Shown: piece by piece, positions 1 through 12,263 of the stretch
Layout: each line of letters begins with the position of its first letter
How positions within the stretch are numbered: the stretch's first letter is position 1
Assembly (NCBI GenBank): GCA_942159475.1
Contig: OW804096.1
Location: 140,667,442-140,731,441 of the forward strand
DNA length: 64,000 nt
Direction: 5' to 3'
Source: Sthenelais limicola
Taxonomy: Eukaryota > Annelida > Polychaeta > Phyllodocida > Sigalionidae
Notes under the pieces: generated by a model
Seen by the model: only the letters and a program-made list of their open reading frames with translations
What the model was told of the DNA's origin: nothing
Databases searched by the model: none
Translations under genes and position numbers: made by a program

Positions 1-222
1 TCCAGATTAGGAATCCCTCGCTGCGCTCCAACCCTCATGATTCCTCCCGCCTCCAACTCGGGGAAGAATGATCGGAAATACATAACTGCGGTTAGTTCTA
101 CCTCCCTAGCAAGTAGCCCCCTTCTTGCCACCCACCGAAAAGGGGTGGTAAATCTTCGGAACTTCGGCATAGGCTTACCACCTATGGTCCACCTTAGAAC
201 CACCTGCTAGAAACCACCCATC
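1..222. other. Left edge, no gene seen
   Basis: No ORF or splice-bounded exon was supported here. The second half is rich in short GGTGG/CCACC words and leads into the 49-bp repeat that follows. Confidence 0.5.
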
Positions 223-320
223 GGTTTGCCTAAGGTGGCTCGCACTCTATAGCACATGGCATACCACTGGTGGTTTGCCTAAGGTGGCCCGCCACTCTTC
301 AGCACATGGCAAACCACCTT
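223..320. repeat. Two-copy 49-bp tandem repeat
   Basis: Two adjacent copies start with GGTTTGCCTAAGGTGGC and run through an AGCACATGGCA(T/A)ACCAC block. Related ACCACC/CCTATGGTCCACC words recur at 2250-2475, so both stretches probably derive from one dispersed GGTGG-rich repeat. The arrangement is seen directly; its origin is unknown. Confidence 0.6.
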
Positions 321-2474
321 TGGGTGGTGGGGATGGGTGGGTGGGGGGCAGGGTGGAAAGGGTGGAAAGGGTGGGGATTATGCCACTGGCTCTCAGTCAC
401 TGAGCCCTTGCTTTTCCCTAGTTAGTGCCTAACCATGAAGGAGGGAAGAACACTTCAAATCGGCTGCTAGAGTAAGTTACCTCTTGTTCATTTCTCTAAC
501 TCTCTATATCGATATTCAACAGTATACTTTGGTTATATCATGGTGATGTCCTGTCTCTCACTTACCTCTCTAAATAGCACCAGTGGCATTGCTAAGATAA
601 TGTTAATTAGAATTAAAGACAACCAACATGCATTTATATCTTGGTATACTTTTTTAAATATCAGATGCTATGTAATCAATAATTTTCCTTTTATTTAAAG
701 GATATACATCAATGTATCCATGGGCTGGTTTTGTCCCAAAGAGCTGGAGTCGCATATATCAATTGTGCATTGGTTCTAGGACTGGGTATTTTCTATACAG
801 CTTCCAGGTTGGATGAACTATAAGTCAGGATATCTCTTGACTTTAAGTACTGGTTTGTATGAGGTACATTTTCACTCATTCAAAATTAAATATATATCTT
901 CTATCTTAGATATAGCATAGAGTTTCATAGAATGCCTGCTGCTTCAATGAGAAGGAAGGGCTGGTTATTGTTGATATAATGCATCGATTCTCTGACTATT
1001 TAATCAATTCTTGATATTTTTTAAGTTTATCATTTCTTTCCCGCAATGTTCCCATATTTATATAAGCTTGTATAAAATGACCGTTGAAAGCAGGCCAGGG
1101 CACGCTAGCCTGTAATAATAAAAATGTTTATGTAAGCCCATACTGGCTGACGCCTCCCGTCAGCCCATGACGGCTGTGTAGGCTCTACCATTACTTGCCA
1201 ATTCCTGTACTTTCCCGCGATTTTGGTGTTTGGACATGAAGACAAAGTGTTACTGGTTTACTGGTTGTAATACATAGTTCTAACCATTGTCTGCGACAGC
1301 AAGATGGATTCCCAAACCTCTCTCTTTAAGGATCTTCATCATAATATATGAATACAATTCAATACATCCATCCGGATACTTTAATTCCCATATATGGAAA
1401 CAAACCCACGGGTCAGCCCCACATAAGTAATTAATAAAGACAAAAGAAAACTTGGCGGGAAACAGCTTAGGGGAAGCAGACAGCCAGGAAACGGTTACAG
1501 ACTGAAACAACAAGCTGGTCAGCCCCCCTGTCTGTACCCTAACGTCAGGAAACGGATTAACTGAAACCCACACTCTTACAAGTATTACTAGGAAATGATC
1601 GAAACCCTTATAAACCCTTACAAAGTAACCCAAACGTTTAAAATATTGAGCGGAATATGAACCTGATTTTAACATAAACAAACACGGGTAAGGGCGGAGA
1701 TAAACAACAAGCAAGCAATACAATTAGTACTGGAAACAAATAAGTTTTGGTTCTGGCGGGTATAAAAAGAAATGGGAAGATTCCAACAAAGAGATCGTAT
1801 GAATAAGAAGATTGAACCTTACTACTAAGATTGAACAAAGTTTTATTTTGCAACTTGTGACTCATTACTCTGTAACACATCACATATGACTTTTCTTCAT
1901 ATATTATGAAATTCAATACATGTATCTTCATTTAACATTGTCAAACTTTTATTATTCTAGAGGAGATGAGAATGGAGGGAAGAAAGGAAGTATCTACTGG
2001 AATATTCAACGAAGAATAAGGGAAATACTCTCCATGCCATGATATGGAATATGATGAAAAATTTGATGAAAAGTGATGTTACTTCAGCAATAAAAGCAAC
2101 AATAAAATCATCTAGGTTTTAAAAACCATACCCCCTACCCCCATCCAAACCCCAACCCAACCCCCACCCACCACGCCCCCTCAAAGAAAACGGCAGCCCA
2201 AACATACCCCCCTCCCCCATCAATTCCCCAGGGTCCACAAGCCACCCACGAACCACCCTAGTATAGAGTTCTATACACCTATGGCTGATAGTGGCTTGCC
2301 GAAGATGGCCCCCTTGCTATCTGTGGGTGGTAAGCCCCCAGTGAACCACCCGCTACCTGCCAGTGGACCACCCGTTTGCCACCTATGGGCTGCCACCAGT
2401 GGGCCTCCTGCTATCCTCTGTGCAAGAATTCCGTGGGTAGCGGGTGGAAACCACCTATGGTCCACCCACTATGG
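321..2474. other. Noncoding stretch with repeat fragments
   Basis: No exon with good splice sites and a coherent frame was found. The stretch contains an isolated right end of the F2 MITE family at about 1850-1883 (a GACTCATT...AACACATCAC end followed by ATAT), C-rich tracts at 2130-2225, and a CCACC-rich segment (2250-2475) resembling 120-330. The open frames at 1280-1931 and 2271-2505 have no recognisable domain and overlap one another on opposite strands or frames, so they are treated as chance. Confidence 0.5.
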
Positions 2475-2677
2475 AGAAATGTGCTTTTTGACAGTTCCGG
2501 GTTAGGAAAACCTGTTTCCTAACTTTTTTTGTAAAAAAATCCAAAAAAGTAAACTATGGTAAAACAAAAATCAGGTATGGTAAAAAAGAATTTAGGTAGG
2601 GGAAGGTTTTTCTAGGTGAGTGTGTGTGTGTGTGCGGGGGGGGGGGATCGGAAACACACCTATTTTTTTTCTTGGCC
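2475..2677 (+). mobile_element. Partial Harbinger-like element (F4), 3' end
   Basis: This segment matches the right part of the element at 51757-52393. Both share the GAAATGTGCTTTTTGACAG start, the AAAATCAGGTATGGTAAAAA block and a terminal ACACACCTATTTTTTTT...GGCC followed by TAA. The left terminus is missing. It carries a (TG)n run and a G-homopolymer not present in the other copy. The TAA target site is a known PIF/Harbinger property; assigning this fragment relies on the complete copy. Confidence 0.7.
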
Positions 2678-2764
2678 TAAGGGGACTGACCCCTAGATCC
2701 TTCACGTGCAGCCACAACATAATCTAGCAACCCAAATCTAGAAGAATTATTGAATACTACATAG

Positions 2765-2901
2765 ACAAAATTGACTCCTGGTCGTGTGGGAGGTGGTTAT
2801 CTGCTGCGGGCGTACCAATTTTGTAAGGGTGCATAGCACCCGACGCAATTGGGTAGCCCAAGGGAGATAACCACCTCCCACATGACCAGAAGTCTATTTT
2901 G
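2765..2901. mobile_element. Foldback element with 38-bp arms
   Basis: The left arm (2765-2802) and the right arm (2864-2901) are near-perfect reverse complements, both containing GTGGGAGGTGGTTATCT, with a loop of about 60 bp. This fits a small non-autonomous foldback DNA transposon. No clear target duplication was established. Confidence 0.65.
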
Positions 2902-3800
2902 TATTTATTATACCTCTCCCAATGTTTTTGTGTGAAAAAATAGTGAATATTCGATGGAATTTAGTGTCACACAACAAGCTCTCCTCGCCACTTGTTTTGT
3001 TTATACTCTCACCTAGCTTCACTTCCGCTCCCCCTCACTCCTTTCCGGGTCTATTTATCTATTTAAATACGCAATGTTTATCATTATAATTATAAATATA
3101 TAATTACATATGGTTGCACTGGGGGGCACTTCAATGGCACTCTATGGGATTTGTCTACTGATTAAGGTGTCACGCGAAATGATGAGAAAAAGATGCAATA
3201 AATTTTAGTGTTATTCAAGTTTTATTACTATTAGAATTAAGAATATGGTAGTAAAAAAACAGGCATATATAATATGAAATAGAGAAAGGGTCTATAATTT
3301 TAAGCCCTTGAATTAGAGTGAACGTAGAACAAAGAGGTCTATAATTTGAAGCCTCAGGTTTTTAGTGGTAATCAGTAGGATCAGTAATTTTCATTAAGAT
3401 ATAGGATCAGTAATTTTCTTTAAGATATCTATAATTATTAGATAATTATTTTAATACAGAAAATAAGGATGCGAACATGGGCCTATTTTTTCAACAAAAA
3501 TTCCGCCAGGGGGCAATATGATATGTAAATACCGCCCAGAGGGTAATACGGTTTTCCAATGCTGTAGCCTATGGCTTACATCCCTCCCATAGGTATAATA
3601 AAAGGACAATAGAAGCACTTCAATCGTTCCCTCATTTTGAATATGGTTAATTCAAAACAAACAAAATGCATCCTATCCCCGCCACTCCCCCCCCCGCCAC
3701 TCCCCCCCCCCCCCCACACACACACCTGGGATCGTTCCAATGTCAATTCTCGAATAACACAACAATGTATTATTGAAGGGAAATATTACCTCTATGATAT
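2902..3800. other. Noncoding; C-run and repeat shared with 54.5-54.8 kb
   Basis: No gene is seen. A C-homopolymer with a CA run (about 3688-3726) is followed by a segment including AATGTATTATTGAAGG that recurs near 54780. The stretch at 2692-2745 resembles 54539-54595 (CTAGATCCTT...GCAGCCA). The two regions therefore appear to hold copies of one diverged dispersed repeat. Confidence 0.45.
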
Positions 3801-4283
3801 GTGATGTGTTATAGGAAAATAAGGCACAAGTCGCTCAAAAATTATATTTCTCATGCGTTTTTCCACAGGAACCTTTAGTCAGAATGTTTTCATTTCGGAG
3901 GTGTTCAGTGCTGCTGGTAGCATGAATACATGTACCACATTTCAACACTATGTATTGAATATATCTAGATTATCTGAAGTTATCCTAAGGAGTATATTTA
4001 TTTATATCTAGACATTTTACTCTATAGCTAGTGATTGACCATCAAAATATTTCGCTAACGTTTTTCTCATCCATAACAACAAAAAGAAATACTTATTTGA
4101 TAAAAAAAAAAAGTTCTCCCAAACTGAATAAAAAACCAGGAGGGCTGAATAATTTTGAAATATAAAATACTTATTTGATGTTGTATATGTTTACCATCAT
4201 AACAATCGGCTTGATCTCATCTTGATGATATCTCAAAATCCATATTTTGTGACTCATGACTCATTTTCCTTAAAACACATCAC
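3801..4283 (+). mobile_element. F2-family MITE (GTGATGTG termini)
   Basis: It begins GTGATGTGTTATAGGAAAAT and ends ...AAACACATCAC, with terminal inverted repeats of about 35 bp. It is flanked on both sides by ATAT, a 4-bp target duplication. At about 483 bp it is longer than most family members. The internal sequence aligns with copies at 25954, 35834 and 55536. Confidence 0.85.
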
Positions 4284-4516
4284 ATATCCCAGTCCCTTCC
4301 TTCTCAGCATAGTTATTCATTACCTAAGAGAAAGCATACTTACGCAATTCCTTTTTGACTATTCAAGTGTCTTCTTATTGGTAAACATACAATTCTAAGT
4401 CTGAAAATTCTTGTAATTCAGAACAAGGTGAGATTACTCTCGGATTATAAATAATAATAATGAGTTCTTTTATATTGGCAAGTGACATTTAGACATTAAA
4501 CAAGACAAAATATGTA

Positions 4517-4840
4517 TTATACCACGATCGGGGGTTGTACATGCTGCAAATGAGTGAATTCATGCCATCGTATTTTTTTAATAGTTCCACACGTGAAAAT
4601 CGGACCTTTTTTTTAGCCTTAATCTAAAAAGCATTCTTATTGGTTGAAATTATGCTTGCTCATGACGTCACACCTAATCATGACATCATATGCCGTTGTT
4701 GATTAGCCAATCAGTTATATATGCTTGTCTAGTGCTTTGGTATAAAAAAATCAATATGGCGGGTCATCGGATCGAGTAAAGCGAGGTAAATAAATAGTTT
4801 GTTTCTTCATTTTATTTTACAATATGGGATCGTGGTATAA
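4517..4840. mobile_element. Short-TIR element, TTATACCACGATC ends
   Basis: The 13-bp word TTATACCACGATC at the left is matched by its reverse complement at the right, enclosing about 300 bp with no ORF. The flanking duplication cannot be separated from the terminal AT bases. It is probably a MITE, supported only by this one copy. Confidence 0.5.
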
Positions 4841-4843
4841 AAA

Positions 4844-5009
4844 TAGGATGTAACTTGGTTAGTTTCTGACTTACTGTACACAATGCCCACTCGTTTTTCT
4901 CAACCAGGGATATCAGTCTAAGCTTAGGGCTTCTCGTGACATCCCTTGTCGAAAAAAACTTTTGGCCATCGTGTACAATATGTCAGAAACCAACCTCCTT
5001 ACATCCTAT
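4844..5009. mobile_element. Foldback element with about 42-bp arms
   Basis: The left arm (4844-4885) starts TAGGATGTAA and contains GTTTCTGAC and TGTACACAATG. The right arm (4968-5009) is its near reverse complement, ending TTACATCCTA. The arms are close to perfect and the loop is about 80 bp. It lies only a few bases after the preceding TIR element. Confidence 0.65.
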
Positions 5010-5434
5010 CATAGAATGCTTCAGACTATACATCTGCTCTCATATGCCTCTAAGCTAGAGTTTTCTATCTATTTCTAGGGGTTCGGGTTTAAATTTTGTT
5101 TGTCTTAAGGATAGAATGTTATATTATGCTTGTATAACGATTTTAATTAGAGTGGGTTTTAAGAATGTACTCCAATCGAAATTCATGAATTCAAATTCAA
5201 GACGTATATTCAATGAAGACCTATTCTTAAATGTGTACACAGTATAAACTTTGGTGATACTAGACACAGAGAAACAAGCAATGTTGCCCTACTTAACAAA
5301 CTACAGGTAATTCAAAATTAAGTCATCCCAGAGCCAAAGCACTTGATAAAAGAAGATATCTAGTGACCTTAAGATTCACATAAGTAAGAGAAGCGAGGCA
5401 CATTTGCTAGAGGTTGCATTCAAAATGGCTTTAA
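5010..5434. other. Noncoding stretch, nothing recognised
   Basis: No splice-bounded ORF or repeat structure was identified. The last four bases are the TTAA target of the next element. Confidence 0.4.
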
Positions 5435-6019
5435 AGGGTCAGTAAACGGGTTCATAGTCACTTTTAGGACAACAAACTTCATGCCGCCATAAATACAACA
5501 TCCAAGTATCAATTTTTTTACCTCCATTTATGTCTAACTTATAGTCACTTACAGGCCCGAATTGAGAAAGCTTACTTGAAAAGGTCTGTTTAGCACAAGA
5601 GGGTACCGAGAGTGCTGTGTGACGTCATAGAGGCGCGCCAGAAATGTACATAATATCCCTACCTTTCCCCCCAATCTCAGAGCAATTGAAGCAGTTATGC
5701 AATACAGCTAATACCTATTCAAGAACCAGTCATGAGAGGTCAATAATTGGGTTGGTACACCCTCCTTCTTTCTAGCAGCAATTATGAGAGTTGTTTATTA
5801 TGTTCATTGCATGTACATTTCTAGATTGGTGCACCTTAATGACGTAGGCAAACAGTGGTGCCTTGAATGGAGTGTTAAAATGTGGAACTACGTTTTCACT
5901 CATTTAAATGGGTAAAACTCACTAAATAATAACTTGGATTAAGTAAAACCGGGGTGGTTACATTTCAATAATAGCAAGGAAATGGATTTGCTCATAATAT
6001 TTGGGGGTTTACTGACACT
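5435..6019 (+). mobile_element. F3 element, TTAA-flanked, AGGGTCAGTAAAC ends
   Basis: The element begins AGGGTCAGTAAAC and ends with the near reverse complement GTTTACTGACACT, with TTAA immediately outside both ends. A longer copy lies at 35473-36629, with matching ends and a matching block (CTCCTTCTTTCTAGCAGCAA). TTAA target sites are known for piggyBac and Kolobok transposons; the superfamily here is an inference. No transposase reading frame is visible. Confidence 0.8.
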
Positions 6020-6789
6020 TTAAGCCAAGGGGGTTATGATACTATGAAACTCCTCACACAGAAAGAATGAAGAGGGTCTTCTATTGACATGGCTCCTATG
6101 CTTTGGAATTCAGGGAAGAACTCATTTTTATAAAAAGGGTGAATAGAGGATCAAACACATTTTAGGTCCTATTTCTATTTGCAGCATTCCTACACTGTTA
6201 ATGCGCCGTTTACAAAATTGTACTCAAAACTGTCCATTTGAGGACACATGTGTTTACAAAACCGTTTACAACACATTCCTGAGGACGCATAATGCTATGG
6301 AGACACTGCTGGTACTCACTGCGCCGTGACCTCAACTGATCTAAACGTTTTGAAGGACGATTTTATTTTAGTAACACAGTCTGCACAACAGTGCCGTCCA
6401 GCCACTGCCAGACAAGCTAGCGTGACCATTAGTGCGTGACGGCCACTGGTGATAACACTAATAACAACATACATGGAGGGGGACTTTACATTAGTCTCCA
6501 ATAGTATAATAGAATCGAAACATTTCACATACACTCAATTCAGAAATGTAGAGCATAATCCATTTGTTTTCAAAACAAACTTTATTTAGCCTATCCATAT
6601 TCACTAAAACTTTTGTTTAAATATGGACGTCAATGCTAATTGCTATTGCAATACATATGTGCAAATTCCCTTCTTTATGCTTGTCATAGCTCGTCATAAA
6701 CGTTAAAATTATTCTGACATCAATATAATTACAAGCCAACAACTTGTTTGGTGTATTTCATATCTTAGGCTTAGCTCTCTTGATTTACT
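6020..6789. other. Noncoding stretch
   Basis: No gene is recognised. The minus-strand ORF at 6316-6534 has no domain and no splice support. Confidence 0.4.
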
Positions 6790-6965
6790 CTTGTGTGAGT
6801 GAGAGAAAAAGGGAGCAAGAGAAAAATGACAAGAGAGAGAGAGGGAATTCGAGAGACAGAGAGTCGGAGATAGAGATCAGACAGAGAGAGAGAGAGAGAG
6901 TGAAATGATAGAGATAGAAAGAGAGGGGGAGAGCGGGAGAGCGGGAGATAAAGATGAGACATTAT
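6790..6965. repeat. GA-rich low-complexity tract
   Basis: A purine-rich GAGA-type tract of about 175 bp. The Ser/Leu-rich ORF on the complementary strand is an artefact of this composition. Confidence 0.85.
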
Positions 6966-7135
6966 AGGCTATTTTAACCACTCCAATTTTAGAGTAATGA
7001 CTTGAGGTTCAGTCAAATAATCTAATTAAATAAATATTAACTAAATATCATTCGTTGGGAGCAGCTTGGCAAGAGGTATGTGGATACTAGTGCTTTGTTG
7101 CAGACAATTGATTATGAATATTAATATTTTCTATA

Positions 7136-7245
7136 CTCCGGTAGGTTGTTGTTGTTGTTGTTACTTTTATTTAGTCTTTATTAAAAAATATGACTTACGC
7201 CAGTGGGTCAATCTCCCAGAGAAGGGAGGATCACAAGCCCTACTG
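7136..7245 (-). mobile_element. (CAA)n-tailed retroposon fragment
   Basis: In the minus orientation the segment ends with a CAACAACAACAA tail after an AATAAAAGTA-like block. It carries a core (GGGAGATTGACCCAC with a nearby CCTCCCT) shared with the opposite-strand copy at 61858-62015. A simple-repeat 3' tail suggests a SINE or LINE 3' end. No A/B promoter boxes were convincingly seen. Confidence 0.55.
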
Positions 7246-7687
7246 GACACATTTAGTACAATTTGATAGAGGTAACAATCCACCATTAGTTCAACGATCT
7301 AATGGTGGCCTCTATCTCATGGTCTTCTATATAATTAATTCATTAAGTCAGCAAGATTTCACCGCATATGTTTGCTTAACTATGATAACATAAGGTGGAC
7401 ATTTAAGTCCTGTCCATAGTCACTACCGTCCTGCCAATAAAGCGGCGGGGGTGTCTATGAACTGACGTGAGCGTAGACCAAAGTGTGTCTATCTCTATAC
7501 GACAATATGACTGAACGACTATAGCAGTAAAAGTCTCTAGAAGTCAGCAGTCCAATATTTGGTGAATATTATGGAAGCAAGCAGTAGTAGAATAATATCA
7601 AAACTCAGACAATGAAATCCAGTTGAAATCAAAATCAAATGCCTGTTTAGCATGATCTGTGCATGTACCATTATTGTAAGACCACAG
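7246..7687. other. Noncoding stretch, nothing recognised
   Basis: Short overlapping ORFs only, with no splice-supported exon. Confidence 0.4.
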
Positions 7688-7732
7688 TGATGAATAAAAG
7701 ATATTTCTATTCTATTCTATTCTATTCTAGCA
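7688..7732 (+). mobile_element. LINE-type 3' tail, (TTCTA)n
   Basis: AATAAAAGATATTTC is followed by four to five TTCTA units. This polyadenylation-like signal plus short tandem tail is the usual 3' end of 5'-truncated non-LTR retrotransposons. The same tail type appears at 23728-23752. Confidence 0.55.
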
Positions 7733-8000
7733 TAGATCTGAGCAGTGTGGTGGCGTTGGGTAGAGCTCCTATGTTACATACAGTAACTATGGAGGCTTTC
7801 ACACTTTAAAATTCGCCTTGTAGGCAAACACTAACATCAAGCCTTCATGAAGGTATTATTGTTGAAACCCTGCTAAACAACTCTAATGTTGGAGCCCTTT
7901 ATATGAATAAAATCGATTTAATTATAATATATAGGAAGCGGTCAGAAAATACCTTTTAGGCCTAAATGCAAACCTTATCTTAACACTAACCACTATACCA
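7733..8000. other. Noncoding stretch, nothing recognised
   Basis: No ORF or repeat could be supported. Confidence 0.4.
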
Positions 8001-8215
8001 GGACCCGGTTTCTTAGTCCTTAAACCTGGGTTAAAACATAACTTAAACCCTAGTTTAAACTCGGGTTTAGTGTCAATAAATAAACCCAGGTTAAAACAGT
8101 TTCTTAGTCATTTTGGGTTTGGGTTTAAGTTCGTGAATTGGGGTTAAGCTAAACCCTGGTCGGTAGCAGGGTTTAGCCTGGGTTTAGCCTGGAAATTAAG
8201 TTTGCTAACATGGGT
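8001..8215. repeat. Degenerate AACCTGGGTTTA repeat cluster
   Basis: Ten or so variants of AAACC(C/T)GGGTTTA occur in both orientations within about 200 bp, with a further one near 8380. The word is close to its own reverse complement, so the cluster could form alternative hairpins. It may be a decayed palindromic mobile element. Confidence 0.5.
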
Positions 8216-9495
8216 AACCTTGTGAGAGGGTAGGTATAATGTATATATGATGTATAAAGTACTATCTAAACCTTTATTGCAGAGAATGAATTAAGTAATC
8301 ATGGAATAAAAAATATGGTGTATTTCTACGTTGCCCCGACCTTGACCTTGTATCACTAACCCAATCTTTCAGCCACTCTAAACCTGGGTTAGGTATGGCA
8401 TCCTGAATGCCTATATGTGTACAGCAATGAAGAATTTAAACTTGTTTGGAATACATAAATTAGTGCTTATCAGCGTTCGAAATAAGAGGTTTAATATAAA
8501 ATCTGAATCGGCAGATCTCTTGCAATGTTGTTTAGCAATAGGCTAGTTTGGTATGTGATAGACTATTAGGGCAAAAAACGAATTGTTGCTTCATGATCTG
8601 TGCATGAACAAAATCGGTAGTACCTCTGTAATTCAGTTTTGGTACCTCTGTAATTCTAACTGACTTTCTGGCAAGTACCACTGTAATTCACCCAATTGGT
8701 CAGGAGGTTGCAACCTTTAATGTGATGGTCTCCTATTCTCCAAGCAATGGATATCAACTAAAAACCCCATCCCTTAATTTTATTTCGTTTTTTTTGTTTT
8801 ATTCAAGATATCCTGCCTTCTTGGCATAGGGCCTATACATTGTTGTTTGATTCATTTTTTAATGATATTCTTTTTAGTTTTTTTTCTGGGGAGTTTTCTT
8901 ATTTCTACACACCTTAATGCTTGCTTAGGCCTAGGGCCTACTTCGTAATTTGGTAAAAAATATACTGCCTACAGTAGACAGTTTATCATAATTTATATAA
9001 TTAGGCCTATAGGAACATATATTTGACAATGGTTAAAATAATATATTAGCCTACCTAAAGGGTTGTCTAACGTCTCTGCAAGGTTCAATAACGTTAGAAA
9101 ATTTTCCTGTCTATAACTAGGCCTATCCCTTAATTTCATAATATTTTTCAAGATTAACATTTATCGCCACCTCTCTTTTTCTATAGTAGGCTAGCCTACG
9201 GTAAACATTTAAATTGTTAACGATTTTTGCAAACAAAGAATTAGGGTGTAACGATTTTTGCCTTTTATTTTCAAATCTCCCAAAAGCGGAAGAAAGGCAA
9301 CTTTTGATGGGTTCAAATGCCGAAGAGTTGGCAGCCCTGATTATCATGCCTAGCCTATAGTAATAGGCCTACATATTTTATTTAGCCTAGCCAAAGCATC
9401 AGCCGCAGTGCCACCTAGCGTAACAGCTGGTACCACTTCTATTGTTTTATAGCATTGTTTCGTTGGGCATCGCTCACGCCAGCTTACAGCTCTAC
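8216..9495. other. Noncoding; TAGGCCTA-rich stretch
   Basis: No coding exon is supported. Between about 8925 and 9385 the words AGGCCTA, TAGCCTA and TAGGCTA recur many times. Minus-strand ORFs at 9123-9347 and 9350-9535 overlap this stretch and have no recognised domain. Confidence 0.45.
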
Positions 9496-9525
9496 ATGGC
9501 GGAATTTCACACCAAAACTCACCAG
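9496..9525 (+). CDS. Candidate first coding exon, plus-strand gene
   Basis: An ATGGCGG start in a CpG-containing stretch opens a ten-codon frame (MAEFHTKTHQ) that runs directly into a strong donor, CACCAG|GTAAGC. CpG dinucleotides are denser from about 9400 to 9830 than in the surroundings, as expected near a promoter. The exon ends in phase 0, whereas the next exon found (11854) needs one preceding base in its open frame, so an intermediate exon is missing or this belongs to another transcript. Unlinked candidate only. Confidence 0.3.
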
Positions 9526-11853
9526 GTAAGCACAATTATTGTACAATAACATTACAGGGGTTATCAGGCTCATTTCTATGCATCAGTCATTAACAACAAC
9601 TCTAATTTACCGTTAATTAGTTACGGTATGCTGCTTGTAAATGTAATTCCAATATGGCGGCCGAACAAAGGCCGTAGCCGTAGGCTACAGGGACTATGCC
9701 CATGGCTCAGCCATGTCTGCCTCTACCGGGAGGCACTGCTGTAGGTCCCGTGAAACTTTTTAGCGCATAGGGGCGGGGGGTGAGCCGCATATTTGGCGAT
9801 GCAACGTCGTCGTCGTCATAGAAAGGTTCCCTAGAATCATGCCTGAGATATCATATATGGTCACTTCTCACGAAACGGGCCCACAGGCTCTCCCCAAGCT
9901 TCTCCAGCGTTCATGGGTGATATATATAGAGCAGTGTTGATAGTGTACAAATTTCAATAATATTATCAGATGCAGCGCGGATAGGGCTTTCAGGGGAGGT
10001 ACAGTTGTATGTGTCTAAAATAAATAATAATAAATATTCTATTGGCAATAAACAGGCTAAAATCGCTCATTTTTCACAGAAAGTCTTATGAAAACGATCA
10101 CCACCAGGTCATACAATACTTAAATAATTACATTTTCTATTCATAATTACACACCTACGTGTGACCAAAATATATGTTCACAATATAGGTTATATTTTAC
10201 TTCTCCTATTTCCATTTTTCTTTTTTTGAATTCTGTGCGTTGCGTTCCAACACACTTTTTATGAGCTCATCTATATATGGAAAATAAATATTTAGTTATT
10301 AGTATCATGCCCAAATTGTCTCCGAAGAGTTTGACTTTGTATTAAAATATTAAAAAAGGAACTACAAACAACAGTATTTATCCGACCTGAATGAGGGAAA
10401 GAAATCCCAGTTGGGGAATTTCTAACGTTGTGTTCCAACGCCCTTCATTGCAATACAATGCCTACAAATGTCCAGATTAAACGTGTAGGCCTAGCACCAC
10501 AGAGAATTTTAAATGATCCAAATACGTTGTGAAATGGTAAGACAATAAAAGAAAAAGCTAGTGGATTGGGTTGCCATAGACAGTCGGGCCATGACATTTT
10601 GAGAGTTCATGACCCGACTATGATTTTCCATGGCCCGACTATACCGTGAAATTAACTGCCTACATTGCATTGAGTTTGTGTGTGTGAGGGGGGAGGGGGG
10701 GGCAGAAGGAATATAAACAAGAGACAGTATTTTACCGCTTTGATTATAGACACTTAATTTATTGGGTATCAAAATAAATTATTTTAATTTCTTGTCTTGA
10801 TTGTACAATGAGTGCTTGCTACTATACTTTATTATGTCCTCTGTAAAGAGGTCTGGAATTGGTATATGAAATTTTTGACTGTCTGAGTGTCAATGTTGAT
10901 TTTATTATTCATATAGCTATTATTATCGTCTAAGGAGGACAAATTGATGAAAAGATTGTTGTATATCATATTGAAACAGATGAAACTGTATACTATGTCT
11001 AATAATACTTCTCATTGTTTAGTTGTTTGAATAAGTACCGAAATAATTTACACTTGATGTCATAAATGCTTAGAAAATTAAATACCTCTTATATACTTGT
11101 AACAAAGTCAGAAATTTTCAATGGGTTCTACGATAGCATGAATTTGTAATTTGACCCAATGAAATTTATTTTTAAAAAAATCAATAAAACTTATTTTTAA
11201 AAAAATCACTACCTGAAATCTGTATTGTTACAATATTGTTAAAGGCCTACTGTTGCATCAACGAATATCGTTCTGCTAGGAAGGCCTCCATATCGCTAAG
11301 GGATCATAGCGGAAAGGTTTCAATTGAACTACAAATCTGTGCAGTTGGGGGGAGGGGGGGGGGGGGGATAACCGGGGCCATCCGACTTTTACCACAACTA
11401 ATGAGCTATATTGCTTTATTTCAACTTGGTTATGATATTAATATTCGTCCAATGATATAACGTTTTGTCTCTACTTAGAATTGTTTTAATGGGAAGTCAA
11501 CATATTTCGATATTATCTTAATAGTCTATCTCTTCCCCCACTCATCTCTCTGTCTTTCACCTTTCTCTTAGTATCTTAGGAAATCGAATCAATAGTTGTG
11601 CAACCTGTAATTAATAACATTATCACAACATCAGGACAATGAGTAATTAAGACTATAGTGACAACATAATGAATGTAATACCATTTTATGTTAGCGTGCA
11701 CATAGAGTGTTAGAGGGTTACCATTGTGAGGGTGGTACTTTCACTTATGGGTTGAGTGGTATTTTGACTGTGGGTGGTATTTTGTCTTCCAACCAACAAG
11801 ATGTCGGTATGCATGCCATGTTAATATACACATTTTTTGTTCTCTTTACACAG
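9526..11853. other. Putative first intron or intergenic sequence
   Basis: CpG-containing sequence continues to about 9830 (GTCGTCGTCGTC near 9806), then AT-rich sequence with a long G-homopolymer at about 11346-11367. The plus-strand ORF at 11236-11460 is mainly the product of that G-run plus flanking sequence and lacks a donor. No convincing exon was found. Confidence 0.4.
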
Positions 11854-11927
11854 CATATCGGGGCAGTCATGTCATATGTTCCAAGTTTATGTTCACAAAT
11901 GCAAGGACGGACAGGCCTGAGTTAATG
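11854..11927 (+). CDS. Internal exon a of unrecognised split gene
   Basis: The exon is bounded by a pyrimidine-rich acceptor (CTCTTTACACAG) and the donor ATG|GTAAGTGTC. One frame is open throughout, reading ...SKFMFTNARTDRPELM, and ends in phase 0. Joined directly to exon c (12930) the frame continues without a stop. Exon b (12417-12542) has a similar core, the same style of acceptor and the identical donor ATG|GTAAGTGTC, so a and b look like duplicated exons. No family is recognised. The upstream partner, which must supply one base of the first codon, was not found. Confidence 0.45.
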
Positions 11928-12204
11928 GTAAGTGTCAATTATTACATCTAATGGGGCTTTTTAATTACATCCTAAAGCCAAGAACTCCATAGTTGAAATA
12001 GGGTACTGTATTTAAATTGAAATATATATATTGAATTTGTAGTCCAGTTTATAGTACAGTTACATGAAATAGGACAATAATGTACACACTGATAGGGTAA
12101 AACAATAAGGTTAAACAAACTTAAATGGTAAAAGATTAAATTGAAAAGATAAGAATTTGATTTTTTATGAGAGATTGATGGTCTATTCTTCGGTCACTTG
12201 GATT

Positions 12205-12222
12205 GTCTGTCTGTCTGTCTGT

Positions 12223-12258
<36 letters not shown>
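12205..12258 (+). repeat. (CTGT)n/(CT)n microsatellite
   Basis: Four CTGT units are followed by about 17 CT units, in the intron between exons a and b and about 160 bp before the exon b acceptor. ORFs rich in Ser/Leu or Arg/Glu across it are artefacts. Confidence 0.9.

Positions 12259-12263
<5 letters not shown>

Noticed and set aside
2271..2505. ORFs on both strands within a CCACC-rich segment
   Set aside because: The sequence belongs to a GGTGG/CCACC repeat also seen at 120-330, which explains the open frames.
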